A stretch of 53,087 bases of DNA from an uncultured Eubacteriales bacterium (GTDB lineage: Bacteria; Bacillota; Clostridia; Christensenellales; CAG-138), in NCBI GenBank assembly GCA_900544555.1, contig UQWD01000014.1, positions 1-53,087 on the forward strand, in the 5' to 3' direction. A program made the translations under genes and the position numbers. This document shows positions 27,200-36,347 of this stretch, in pieces (positions within the stretch are counted from its first letter, which is position 1; each line of letters starts with the position of its first letter). Under the pieces are notes generated by a model. It was not told the origin of the DNA, did not search any database, and worked only from the letters and a program-made list of their open reading frames with translations.

Positions 27200-27555
27200 G
27201 AATAGAATGATAAATGAAATATTAAACAAGGGGGATATTAATGAGAATGTTAAATAGACAATAAGCATCTTTCCCAGTCATCATAAGCAGCTGTGTTTGA
27301 ACGGTTCATACATTTGCGATATGACTACTTTTTTGCGATAATTAATCGTGAAAAAATATCCGTTTGCTGACCTTTCGTATGTTGTATCAATTGAGCTGGT
27401 TTTAGCTAGAAAAGAGCTCGATACCTTCTGGCTTATTTGTTTATATTTATAACAATTTCGTTTCGTGACCGTTCAAAAACCCTTCCTAATAAGAGATTTC
27501 CTCGAATACAAATTAGACAATCTTAATGAAGAATCAAGCTACATTTACAGTTTTA

Positions 27556-27578
27556 GGGCGCCTGTTTTGCAGACGCCC
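27556..27578. terminator. Hairpin downstream of RiPP precursor
   Basis: GGGCGCCTG/CAGACGCCC (27556-27564/27570-27578, one G-T pair) about 60 bp after the precursor stop on the minus strand. The minus-strand tail is TAAAACTGT, so termination there would be weak. Confidence 0.45.
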
Positions 27579-27636
27579 CCGTATGTATTAAATTGATGAA
27601 TTGCATGACCAAGCATTAATAATTAATTTTCATATA

Positions 27637-27768
27637 CTAGCAAATCATTTGGCAGCCCCAACCACATGGACGACCCTGCGCCAATGATTCCTCAACATCC
27701 GAGGATATAGTAATATCGCTTACATGATATTCCTGGAACTTCATGCCAAAAATGTTATCCATATTCAT
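27637..27768 (-). CDS. Candidate RiPP precursor peptide, 43 aa
   Basis: 43-residue peptide encoded directly downstream of the radical SAM maturase (51 bp between stop and start). It has a strong ribosome site (AAAAGGAGGTGAGATTTA before ATG). The leader part is acidic (MNMDNIFGMKFQEYHVSD...SSDVEESLAQG), and the C-terminus is RPCGWGCQMIC: three cysteines spaced CxxxCxxxC, ending on Cys43. A small, leader-plus-Cys-core peptide next to a SPASM maturase is the typical arrangement of thioether-forming systems (sactipeptides and ranthipeptides). A start two codons later (Met3) is possible. I do not recognise a named precursor family. No protease or transporter gene is adjacent on this strand. Confidence 0.75.
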   Translation of the reverse strand: MNMDNIFGMKFQEYHVSDITISSDVEESLAQGRPCGWGCQMIC

Positions 27769-27819
27769 TAAATCTCACCTCCTTTTATGAATTTGCGTCA
27801 ATTCATCAATTATACATCA

Positions 27820-29112
27820 TTAGGAACTCTCTTGCTTTACGGCAAATAAAAGAAACCCCTTAAAATTAGAAATATGCTTTTCACAGGGATAAAGCGTGTA
27901 TTTGCCATAGCTGTTGAAGAATAATTCCTGGGCAAGGCATTTTTTACAAATTTTTCTCATCCAGCAGCGCTGGCAATTTTTGTTTTCATTTTTATTATTT
28001 TCGCTTAAAAGCTCCCATACATCCTTACAAAGCTCATTCATGCTGTCATACCCGGCCTCAGGGTCGTAATAGCCCATCTTAAAGCGCCTGTCCAGCGCGT
28101 ACGTGTGGCATGGGAATAAGTCGCCGTTTGACATTAAACATAATGCATTAAATCCTGCGGTACAGAGCAGATCACTCTGAAATTCGGGAGAAAAAGCTTT
28201 GAGCAGCTGCGCTTTTTCCGAATCGATCTCCTGCTTTTCGGGGATGGGGATGGGTTCTTTTATGGGGTTATAGCAAAACGCATTATCCCCTAATGCGCAG
28301 GAGACGAGGACCTCTTTAATATCATATCGCTCCAAAAAATAATCTTTCAAGCTATCAAGCGTCCAGCCATCCTCAAAATGCTTTTTTGTATATGTGGCTT
28401 CAATAGCTTTAAATTGTGGGCCCAGTTTTTTTATATTGTCTTCAATAATATCGAAGGTGCCTTTCCCATCCGCATCTACCCTGTGACGGTCGTGTATATC
28501 CTTAGGCCCGTCTATGCTTACCGTTACTTTAATATCATGCTTTTTAATGATTTTCAGCGCATTTTCGTCAAGCAGCGTTAAATTTGTTATGATGGTGTAT
28601 ATGGGCTTATCCTTTAATATACTCCGTTCGGCCATGCTTTCCGTCAGGCTGCAAATCGCATCCATCGCAAGGTATCCTAGCATCGGCTCACCGCCGAAAA
28701 ACTGGATATGATCGATTCGATTAAACCTTTCCTTAATCAGAGCGCCAATATACGCAACCGCCTTTTCAGGGGACAGTATTTGCGGGCTGTAGCTGTCATA
28801 TGCGCCCTGGTGCGCAAAACAGTATTTGCAGGCAAGGTTGCATGTATTCGCGAGCATTACCGTCAGCTTAGTAAGCGACTTATCGTCAAGAAACGTATGG
28901 TGTGATGGAATAGTCTGAACCCGATACTCCGTATATCTGTTCATGTACTGCTCAAATTTGCGTTTTTCCTCAATATCTGAGCTGTTCTGTACTTTCTCTA
29001 GGTATCTTGCCGCTTCCGGCGGAACCTTCAGCACTAAATTTGTAGGCACGTCGTACAATAACCCAATATCGTCGTCATAAATGATTGCCAAATTCGTTTT
29101 GCCGTACCTCAT
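27820..29112 (-). CDS. Radical SAM/SPASM peptide maturase
   Basis: 430-residue iron-sulfur enzyme. The radical SAM cluster is C91-x3-C95-x2-C98 (ANTCNLACKYCFAH), followed by GGEP (140-143). The C-terminal SPASM domain has Cys317, Cys325, Cys335 (NGDLFPCH), Cys380, Cys383, Cys389, Cys392 and Cys410, enough for two auxiliary clusters. The first 80 residues resemble the leader-binding N-termini of peptide maturases. Such enzymes form thioether or carbon-carbon cross-links in precursor peptides; the 43-aa gene downstream is the obvious substrate. The related anaerobic sulfatase-maturase family is an alternative, but no sulfatase is present. It has its own TTGACA promoter. Confidence 0.9.
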   Translation of the reverse strand: MRYGKTNLAIIYDDDIGLLYDVPTNLVLKVPPEAARYLEKVQNSSDIEEKRKFEQYMNRYTEYRVQTIPSHHTFLDDKSLTKLTVMLANTCNLACKYCFAHQGAYDSYSPQILSPEKAVAYIGALIKERFNRIDHIQFFGGEPMLGYLAMDAICSLTESMAERSILKDKPIYTIITNLTLLDENALKIIKKHDIKVTVSIDGPKDIHDRHRVDADGKGTFDIIEDNIKKLGPQFKAIEATYTKKHFEDGWTLDSLKDYFLERYDIKEVLVSCALGDNAFCYNPIKEPIPIPEKQEIDSEKAQLLKAFSPEFQSDLLCTAGFNALCLMSNGDLFPCHTYALDRRFKMGYYDPEAGYDSMNELCKDVWELLSENNKNENKNCQRCWMRKICKKCLAQELFFNSYGKYTLYPCEKHISNFKGFLLFAVKQESS

Positions 29113-29166
29113 CTTGCTGTCGCTCGCTTTCTTAATAATGTAATAATCGAGTTATATATATAATCT

Positions 29167-29194
29167 ATTTTAACCAAATGGAATTAAATGTCAA
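29167..29194 (-). promoter_or_regulatory. Promoter of the maturase-precursor operon
   Basis: On the minus strand, TTGACA (29194-29189), 16-bp spacer, TAAAAT (29172-29167). It is about 55 bp before the maturase start. Confidence 0.6.
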
Positions 29195-29417
29195 TATATA
29201 TGTTATCCTGATAATTAATCTCTATTTTTATTTAAGCTTCTATCTAAGCTGAGCGAAATAGTTCTTCGACACAGCGTTTTAACCATATGCTGGCCACTCT
29301 GTTATTTAAGCGAAAAGCTCGTTTAACCGTATTAAATGAAATTGAGATGCAGGCTATGCCCTGAAAAACAAAATATATTTCAGGCCGAATTGCACTGGAT
29401 ATTTTAACAGTTCATTA

Positions 29418-29446
29418 TTGACATGGTAAAAACAGGGGGATATAAT
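29418..29446 (+). promoter_or_regulatory. Consensus sigma-A promoter, divergent from maturase
   Basis: A perfect TTGACA (29418-29423), 17-bp spacer, TATAAT (29441-29446). It points toward the disrupted small frame at 29455-29646 and the secreted-protein gene at 29831. It is the strongest promoter seen in the window. Confidence 0.8.
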
Positions 29447-29454
29447 AGCCTTAC

Positions 29455-29646
29455 ATGGAAGAGTTCGATACGGTTCTGAAAATGATTTTCGACTGGTTTA
29501 AGGAGGTTATAATGAATTAAGATACATTTCTTTTGATCAATCTGCCAGCAAATATGTTTTATTTTTGTTTCGGCTTTCATCCCGCCCCCGCAGCTTCGGC
29601 ATCCTATACCTATTGTCGCTTGCCCACGTGCGGATGGGGCGTTTGA
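29455..29646 (+). pseudogene. Disrupted small reading frames behind a consensus promoter
   Basis: Right after the promoter, a 21-codon frame (29455-29520, beginning MEEFDTVLKMIFDWF) runs into TAA. Inside its end lies a strong ribosome site AAGGAGGTTATA followed by ATG AAT TAA (29512), a gene start that stops after two codons. In the same frame, 41 further codons follow and end in YCRLPTCGWGV (stop 29644). In another frame, adding one base after ATGAAT would open RYISFDQSASKYVLFLF. Either a small peptide gene or the start of a membrane protein has been broken here. The CGWG motif also occurs in the precursor at 27637. It is uncertain which frame was functional. Confidence 0.35.
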
Positions 29647-29830
29647 GTCAGTTGGGTTAATGAAAGGGCTATTGATAACTTAAAAGGAATCGGTGGATGC
29701 AGCTATACCGGTTCAAAGCATTCTATCGATTTACCGACAGTTTCATGCGTTCCATCAAATCTCCAGAGCGTTAGCTAATGGATCATAGCCGTAAACGAAC
29801 GCTTAACTTTATCTTAAGGAGGCTAACGCT

Positions 29831-30793
29831 ATGCGATTAAAGGGCGCTTTCGCCATAATTATCATACTGCTCATTTTGCTGCTGCCCGCCTACCGGGAGG
29901 CGGACGGAGGCGCGGTTATAACGGAGTTCGTTGAGCGGACTTATTGCTTTGACAGCGGATCCGGCCTCATAAACCTAATATTCTATACCAATGGCGAATC
30001 GTCCGGCGTTTGGGCGGCGGATAAAATTATATCCGTTGAAATCGTTTCAGAAAACAAAACGCTTAAAGCTTCCATATCGCAGCTTGATGTTGACGGTTCT
30101 CCGCTGTACAGCGCCGGCGATAGGAATTACTACCATGGAATGATGGCAGTCGAATTTTCCGGCTTGGACGCAAGCCTCGGTTTGGCAAGCCTGAAAGTGA
30201 ATTTTATTAATGGCGATACAAAAAGCTTCCCTATCGGCCAAATCGGTTACCTCGCTGATCCGATGAAAGGGATGCAGCCTGCAGGCGAGGTAGATTACTT
30301 CCGATGTTTTGAATACGGCACGATGAACGCGGCGGTGTATCTGACGGAATCCGGCGTTTTGAAAATACCGGCTATAGCCGTTAATGTTTCCGTGCTTGAA
30401 CACACAACCATCACTTCTTTTGATATGGGTTTAAATAACATCGGCCTGGATGCGGCCAATGCGATTGTCTATACAGAAGAGGAGTATCAAAGCGCGGTTT
30501 CCGAGCCCCTCGAAAAAATGGAGCTTGACAAGGTAATCCCGGGCGTTTACGACAATAAGGAAACAGGCGCCGTAAACGGCACGTGCGGCATCACGCTTGA
30601 ACCCGGCGTTTACTTTATAATCCTGCCGGTCGTCACGGTCGAAGGGGCGGGCGCGCCTAAGCTGATACATACAGGGATCGATATTGAATATATCTCGAAC
30701 GATAAAAAGGGCCTTTTCCATATTCAGTGCAATCCCCTTTATATGGAGTATTTCCATGTTGAAGAAGAGGTACTAAGCCTATTTAAGGGATAG
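29831..30793 (+). CDS. Secreted protein of unknown function, 320 aa
   Basis: Not recognised. It has an N-terminal hydrophobic segment (residues 6-20, FAIIIILLILLLPAY) fit for a signal peptide or anchor, followed by a beta-rich extracellular domain with few cysteines (Cys40, Cys158 and others). The ribosome site is TTAAGGAGGCTAACGCT. It is followed after 16 bp by a truncated gene and an ABC-permease fragment, so it probably belonged to an exporter-type operon whose other parts are lost. It lies divergently from the RiPP maturase. No lipobox is seen. Confidence 0.65.
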   Translation: MRLKGAFAIIIILLILLLPAYREADGGAVITEFVERTYCFDSGSGLINLIFYTNGESSGVWAADKIISVEIVSENKTLKASISQLDVDGSPLYSAGDRNYYHGMMAVEFSGLDASLGLASLKVNFINGDTKSFPIGQIGYLADPMKGMQPAGEVDYFRCFEYGTMNAAVYLTESGVLKIPAIAVNVSVLEHTTITSFDMGLNNIGLDAANAIVYTEEEYQSAVSEPLEKMELDKVIPGVYDNKETGAVNGTCGITLEPGVYFIILPVVTVEGAGAPKLIHTGIDIEYISNDKKGLFHIQCNPLYMEYFHVEEEVLSLFKG

Positions 30794-30809
30794 CCGGAAG
30801 GATGACTAT

Positions 30810-31013
30810 ATGAAAAAACTCTTTAATACCGCCGCAATCCTGCTGTTATGCGCGCTTTTAACCGTAGGCATACTCTATCTTGAAGAGCCCGCTAAGCAAA
30901 CAGATGCAGGCCCGATCGAAAGTGTTAAGCCGGTAACCGAATCGTTTTACCGCGAGTTTATCGTTAACCGCCAGGACCTTGTCCTGAGCGAGGAGCCTTA
31001 TCAATTGCGATGA
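30810..31013 (+). pseudogene. Truncated gene, N-terminal 67 codons
   Basis: A frame with a good start (GGAAGGATGACTAT before ATG) and a signal/anchor segment (AAILLLCALLTVGILYL), then a short extracellular stretch ending EEPYQLR. It stops at TGA just where the permease fragment begins (ATGA overlap at 31010). The protein is too short for any transporter subunit and ends abruptly. It looks like the 5' part of an exporter accessory gene joined to the 3' part of a permease gene by a deletion. A genuine small membrane protein is a less likely reading. Confidence 0.5.
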
Positions 31014-31387
31014 TCATCATCATGGTCATTTCAGGGCTAACTATCATGAACAGCATGATATTCTCCATCCGTGAGCGCATTCCTGAAATTGGAATCCGCA
31101 AGACCGTCGGAGCGGATAATGTAAATATCGTAAGGCAAATGATAATTGAAGGCTGCATTACCGTCCTTATCGGGGCTTTTATCGCGCTTATTCTCACGGT
31201 TATCGGTTTAATATTTGCTAAGCTGTACCTCAATAGCCTGCCAATAGCCGAGTTCCGCGTGCATTTTTCATTGAGGATAGTTGCTAGGATGTTCTGTTTT
31301 GTACTGCTCCAAGGGATTTTCGCCAGTGTGATTCCAGCAGTTTACGCGTCCAAAATCCAGATAGTAGACGCGATAAGGTTCGATTAA
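31010..31387 (+). pseudogene. C-terminal fragment of FtsX-like ABC permease
   Basis: 125 codons that match only the last third of a MacB/FtsX-type permease: a membrane helix entering SGLTIMNSM, the conserved cytosolic segment RERIPEIGIRKTVGAD, then two further membrane helices and a terminal AIRFD. The N-terminal membrane segment and the large extracellular domain are absent, and no ATPase gene is nearby. It is the remnant of an exporter or immunity transporter. The gap 31388-31729 after it holds no gene I can support. Confidence 0.75.
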
Positions 31388-31729
31388 AGTAAAATGACAT
31401 ATGCACGAAATTTTCTTCTTCGTTGAAAATGGGGTGAGCGATATTGAAAGCATATTGCACTTATGAGTTTCGCTAAGTGATAAACCAGGCCGCACCAGAT
31501 GAATCAATGCAGGATGAGCCGTGGCTTTAACGCTTAAAACCGAAAGGAATGATTACTAGCAAAGCACAACCTGCACAAAGTCCAAGGGTATTCTAGCGCT
31601 GAGCTATCAGGCGCTTCGGAATAAGGTTGAAATGTAATGAAGACATGCTCCCCGATAAACGCTATACCCTTATTCTACAGCCGCTTTAGTCATGCCTGCC
31701 GATAGCATTCTTAAAAGATGCACTTCGAT

Positions 31730-32101
31730 TTACTCTATTTTGCTGCCGATTCCGAGCGCTCGCCTCCATTGAGGCGGCTGCGCATCATCGCCCCAATACT
31801 CATGAAGCGAGAGTATTTTCCCATCCTTAATTTCGCAAATGGAAGTGGCGTGAAAGGAAACTCCCTTGCTTTCATTAATAACCTTTGCTACGGAAATCTG
31901 CGCGTTATTCGTTACCATGACATGTTTAAGGGTAACTCGCCAATTACCAGGATAGCGCTTATTCGCTAAGATAAATTCATCGAGCTTGAATTTTTCATTC
32001 GTATTTGGCCAATATATGATGCTGTCCGGATGAAAAACACCGGCTAGCTCCTCCCATTTACGTTCATCTATAAGTTTCCAATACTGCTCTACGATGTTCA
32101 T
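31730..32101 (-). CDS. SnoaL/NTF2-like protein
   Basis: 123 residues with the NTF2-like fold: an N-terminal helix pair (VEQYWKLIDERKWEELAGVFHPDS), the IYWPNTNEKF strand and the C-terminal ICEIKDGKILSLHEYWGDD characteristic of SnoaL-like proteins. These are small cone-shaped domains that bind or isomerise small molecules, mostly uncharacterised. The ribosome site is AGGAGGTTTAAT. Monocistronic. Substrate unknown. Confidence 0.82.
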   Translation of the reverse strand: MNIVEQYWKLIDERKWEELAGVFHPDSIIYWPNTNEKFKLDEFILANKRYPGNWRVTLKHVMVTNNAQISVAKVINESKGVSFHATSICEIKDGKILSLHEYWGDDAQPPQWRRALGIGSKIE

Positions 32102-32292
32102 ATTAAACCTCCTGAGTTTTTGATATGCTCATTGATACAGAGCGCGAGCGGTTCTTTTACGATAATATAACATAAATACCGGCATTATGGCTGCGGAAGA
32201 GAAATTTTCCCCGGCGGCATTAATATATAACCGCCGCAACTATGGAACCCGAGGCGGCGGGTATCAAACGACCTACGCCCGCGCCGGACATG

Positions 32293-32841
32293 TTAGCCCG
32301 GTTTACAGGTTCCGCAAGCAATATACCCATCGCTTTTTGCACCCTCAATACTTTTCCACCATATGGCGTTTACAATAAGTATGCGCTTTGCGTGCCGGCA
32401 GGAGGTATAGTGGTATTTATCGGATTCTTTACTGCCGACATAACGAGCTTTGTAATCATCCGGATCCATATCGCCGATGGTATCCCCAGACCCGTATTGC
32501 CTGGGCGTTACGGCGGGCTTTTCGGTCGCGGCAGGCTTGGGGGTAGATACGGGCTTAGGTGTGGAAGGCTTTGGCGTTCGCGCTGCCGTGGGTTTTTGAC
32601 TAGGCTTTGTAGTGGGCTTTACGGTTTCGGTTCCCGTCGTTTCATTCGGAGTGTCTGTAGCGAACGGCGAATCGCTTGGAAGCAGCGGCGTTGCTTCCAT
32701 CCCAGAATATGTCTCCAGTATTTGCGAAGGCGAAGGCTCCGGCTCAACGGTCGGATATGGCGTTGCGTCGTTTTGTACTGGCTTTGAACAGGCTGTGAGA
32801 ATAAAAGCCAACGCTAAAACAAATATAAGACTGCGTTTCAT
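32293..32841 (-). CDS. Lipoprotein with Cys-rich Ada-like C-terminal domain
   Basis: 182 residues. A lipobox (LTAC, Cys18) follows a hydrophobic signal, so it is probably tethered to the outer face of the membrane. Then comes a proline/threonine-rich linker with repeated TPKP-type units (about 20-115). The last 55 residues (YVGSKESDKYHYTSC...AKSDGYIACGTCKPG) match the small metal-binding module found at the ends of many Clostridial secreted nucleases and resembling the Ada zinc domain. The role is unknown; a surface metal or DNA-contact module is possible. The upstream gap 32842-33196 holds no other gene. Confidence 0.8.
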   Translation of the reverse strand: MKRSLIFVLALAFILTACSKPVQNDATPYPTVEPEPSPSQILETYSGMEATPLLPSDSPFATDTPNETTGTETVKPTTKPSQKPTAARTPKPSTPKPVSTPKPAATEKPAVTPRQYGSGDTIGDMDPDDYKARYVGSKESDKYHYTSCRHAKRILIVNAIWWKSIEGAKSDGYIACGTCKPG

Positions 32842-33196
32842 AATGCCTCCGTTAAATTAACAAATTACACCTTTATATTATACATTTTACCTACGAAAAA
32901 CTGCAATCGTGTCAGAAATATATAGATGGCTGATAATCGACAATATAATAAGATAAAATCATTAATAATCTTTTATAGACGATTATCAAACTTTCCTAAT
33001 GATGAATTATTGAATTCATTTTAAATTCTCTATTACTAAGCGTTACGGGCATATTTTCGATAAGTTCACGGCAGAAGCATACGGTATTGGTTAGGTTATG
33101 CCATATAATAGTTGTTTTAACAACCTTGAATAGCAAGAATGATTAAAAAACGCGTACGGAAGATGGGTATAATAATAGTTTGGAAGGAGGCGAAAC

Positions 33197-34051
33197 ATGC
33201 CAAACCATTATATAGAAACAATAACAACCGTCATCGATTATATTGAAGCGCATCTGACGGAGAAACTGGATTTAGGTGGAATGGCAAGCGCCGTCCATTA
33301 TTCTAAGTACCATTTACACCGCACTTTTACTGATGCGGTCGGCCTTACGCCTCACGAATATCTTCAAAGGCGGCAGCTCACGGAAGCGGCAAAGCTGCTG
33401 GTTTTTTCGAGCAAGGCCATAATGGATATCGCTCTTCTTTCAGGATATGAGAGCCAGCAGGCGTTTACAAATGTATTTACTGCCATGTACAAAACGCCTC
33501 CCGGAAAGTACCGCGAGAATGAAAAGTTTTATCCGCTTCAGCTAAAATTTCAGCTTGAGGGGAGTAATCATATACCGGACAATCGTGATAAAAAAGAATG
33601 GGATATTGCGTTTGCGGAGGAAGGGGATATTCCAAGCTGGATGAATCTTGTACGTCTAACGATAGACGGTTATCCATGCTTTAACGAAGACGAATATATC
33701 GGGGTTCTAAATCATCGAATACGCACAAGACAGGCCCTTATTCTGAAAAATGGCGAAATTGCCATAGGGGCCATGCTTTTTTCGTACGATACCGGGAGCA
33801 TCGATTTTTTGGGCTGTCACCCGTTGTATCGAAAAAGGGGGTTGCCAAAAGCGTTTCTTGATAAGGCTATGAACGAATTTCTCAAAGGTAAGCAAATAAG
33901 CATTACCACATTCAGGGAGGGCGACCGCGCGGACATTGGGCGCCGTAAGGAGATCAAGGGCTTGGGCTTCGCGGAGGCGGAACTCTTGGTTGAATACGGT
34001 TATCCCACGCAGCGCTTTGTTATTTCCGAGGAGGGCGAACATGAGAAATAA
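33197..34051 (+). CDS. AraC-type regulator fused to a GNAT domain
   Basis: 284 residues. Residues 8-110 form an AraC/XylS double HTH (LDLGGMASAVHYSKYHLHRTF; GYESQQAFTNVFTAMYKTPPGKYR). Residues 140-284 form an acetyltransferase-like domain (IGAMLFSYDTGSIDFLGCHPLYRKRGLPKAFLDKAM, then TFREGD and KGLGFAEAELL). The GNAT part may be a ligand sensor or an active enzyme. The ribosome site is TGGAAGGAGGCGAAAC. It overlaps helD by 11 bp, so the two are co-translated. The combination suggests a stress or antibiotic response. Confidence 0.88.
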   Translation: MPNHYIETITTVIDYIEAHLTEKLDLGGMASAVHYSKYHLHRTFTDAVGLTPHEYLQRRQLTEAAKLLVFSSKAIMDIALLSGYESQQAFTNVFTAMYKTPPGKYRENEKFYPLQLKFQLEGSNHIPDNRDKKEWDIAFAEEGDIPSWMNLVRLTIDGYPCFNEDEYIGVLNHRIRTRQALILKNGEIAIGAMLFSYDTGSIDFLGCHPLYRKRGLPKAFLDKAMNEFLKGKQISITTFREGDRADIGRRKEIKGLGFAEAELLVEYGYPTQRFVISEEGEHEK

Positions 34052-36104
34052 TGATAATATGACCGGCGCGAAGTTTCCTGACGAGATTAAGCACCTAGCT
34101 CAAATCAACCGTAAACTGGACGCGGCCTTGTCAAGCGCGGACGCCGAAGTGGAGCGGCTTGATAAGGAATATATGGACGCCAAACGCTATATGGCGGAAT
34201 ATCGTGGCGAGATAGACCCACATGAAATGTTTCAAAACGAACGGCTGCTCGGGCAAACGGATCGGTCCGGCGCCTTCGCGGTAAGCGTAAAAAGCAAGCT
34301 TGCTAAGCTGAGGGAATCCCCCTATTTCGCCCGGATTGATTTCCGAGAAACTGGGAGGGAAGCGCCCGTAAAATACTATATCGGCCGCTCCGCATTTATC
34401 CATGAGAATGAGATGATGATCTTTGACTGGCGCGCGCCCGTCTCGAGTATGTTTTATGATTACAAGCTAGGGCCCGCGGGGTACGACGCCGCCTCACAAA
34501 GGATTAACGGCGAATTGACCCGTAAGCGCCAATTCAAAATTCAAAACGGCGTAATGGAATATGCTCTTGAAAGCTCCGCCCATGTGCAGGATGCTGTTTT
34601 ACAAATGGAGCTATCCCGCACGTCCGATAATAAAATGAAATCCATAATTACCACGATACAGAGGGAACAGAACCGGATTATCCGCAATGAGAGTTCTGGA
34701 ACGCTGATTATTCAGGGGTGTGCCGGATCTGGAAAAACGTCAATCGCCCTTCACCGTATAGCATTTTTACTCTACCGCTTTAAAAACAGCTTGAACTCTC
34801 GGAACATTGCGATATTGTCTCCGAATAAAGTCTTCGGGGACTATATCGCGGGCGTCATTCCCGAGCTCGGCGAGGAACCGGTTCTGGAAATGGGCTTTAC
34901 GGATATTGCTGAATCGGTCTTAGGCCGGAATATTTACTTTGAACAGGAAGCGGACCCGCTTGAAATGCGGAATGAACAATATGCGGAGCGTGTGCGTTTT
35001 AAATCCACCATGAAGTTTAAGGCCCTTATGGATGAATATATCGCAACGCTGCCGCAAAGCGTATTCGAGCCTAAGGACTATGCATTTGAGCGGTTCAACG
35101 CAAAAAAAGACTGGATAAGGGGGCGCTTTCTCGCTTATGGGAATTTTTCCATAAAGAAGAAGCTTGCGATGGTCGCGGATGATTTGTATCACCGGTTTGA
35201 GTCGGAAAATATCATGCAGGACGAACTTCCGAGCGTGCGGGCAATTTTAAAAAGCCTGACAGGAATGCTCAGGTTCAAAAACACACTAGCCCTGTATAAA
35301 GATTTTTATCATACGATAGGCGCGCCGCAAATGCTTGTTATAACGCGCAAAACGCTGGAGTGGGCGGACGTATTCCCTTATATCTACCTGCATATGGCCT
35401 TTGAGGGCGTAAAGGAGGGCGGCGGCGTGAAACATATGGTCATTGATGAAATGCAGGATTATACTCCTGTTCAATACGCCGTTCTCAACCGTCTGTTCCC
35501 ATGCCCGAAGACGATATTAGGCGATTTCGGGCAGGCGGTGAAAGCCTATCATGCGCATACCCTTTCGGACTTACGGGAGCTTTATGAAGGCGCGGAGTTT
35601 GTTGCGCTTACCAGAAGCTACCGATCCACCTATGAAATTATTACTTTTGCTACGCGTATTGAGAACGCCGTACCTATTGAGGCCGTAAAACGGCATGGGG
35701 AAGAGCCGATAATAACACGGTGTGAGAACAAAGAGGAAGAGATCAGCCGGATATAAAAGGAAATACTCGATTATCAGTCGAGAGGCAGCGCAACGCTCGG
35801 CATCATCCTCAAAACAAACAGCGCGGCAAAAGCGCTGTACGATAAACTTTCACCTGAGTATGAGGTTAACCTGATTTCGCCGGACAGCAACAGCTTTGAC
35901 AAAGGCGTGTCGATAGTTTCCATTCATATGGCGAAAGGCCTTGAGTTTGACGAGGTCGTTATACCGCGGGCGGATAACCGGACCTATTGTTCACAGATGG
36001 ATAGAGGCCCGCTCTTTATCGCATGCACAAGAGCCATGCACAGGCTGACGCTTCTGTATACGGGGGAGTTAACCGGGCTGATTAAGCCAAAGGCGGCGGA
36101 ATGA
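34041..36104 (+). pseudogene. helD: HelD-like UvrD/Rep helicase, interrupted by an in-frame TAA
   Basis: A 687-codon frame with a single internal stop at codon 572 (TAA at 35754-35756). Before it: an N-terminal coiled coil (KLDAALSSADAEVERLDKEY), Walker A QGCAGSGKTSIALHR, Walker B VIDEMQDY, and LTRSYRST. After it, in the same frame, the C-terminal motifs follow: GSATLGIILKTN, VSIHMAKGLEFDEV and IACTRAMHRL. HelD proteins bind RNA polymerase, help recycle it and can protect it from rifamycins. The truncated 571-residue product lacks the last helicase motifs and is likely inactive unless the stop is read through. The start at 34041 follows CGAGGAGGGCGAAC. Confidence 0.88.
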
Positions 36105-36119
36105 GATTCCGCCGCCTTT
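36091..36119 (+). terminator. Terminator overlapping the helD stop
   Basis: AGGCGGCGGAA/TTCCGCCGCCT (36091-36101/36107-36117) with loop TGAGA, followed by TT. The stem includes the last codons of helD. Confidence 0.7.
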
Positions 36120-36347
36120 GAAAGCTGATTGGTATAATAGTTATTTCGTAGGGATATAAGGGCGCTTTGACTTTGGCGCGTTACAGGATAGCCTCGCGCC
36201 CCGAGGCTCCGTTCGCGGCGCGCTAGATGTGGCTGATGACTACAGTCGCACGGAACCGCTTTTCTAAACATCCAAGGCTTAATACCGTGCCGTCGACAGA
36301 ATCCATTTGGGTTAGCGCGTATTTTTAACGTTAAGCTTTAACTCGCC

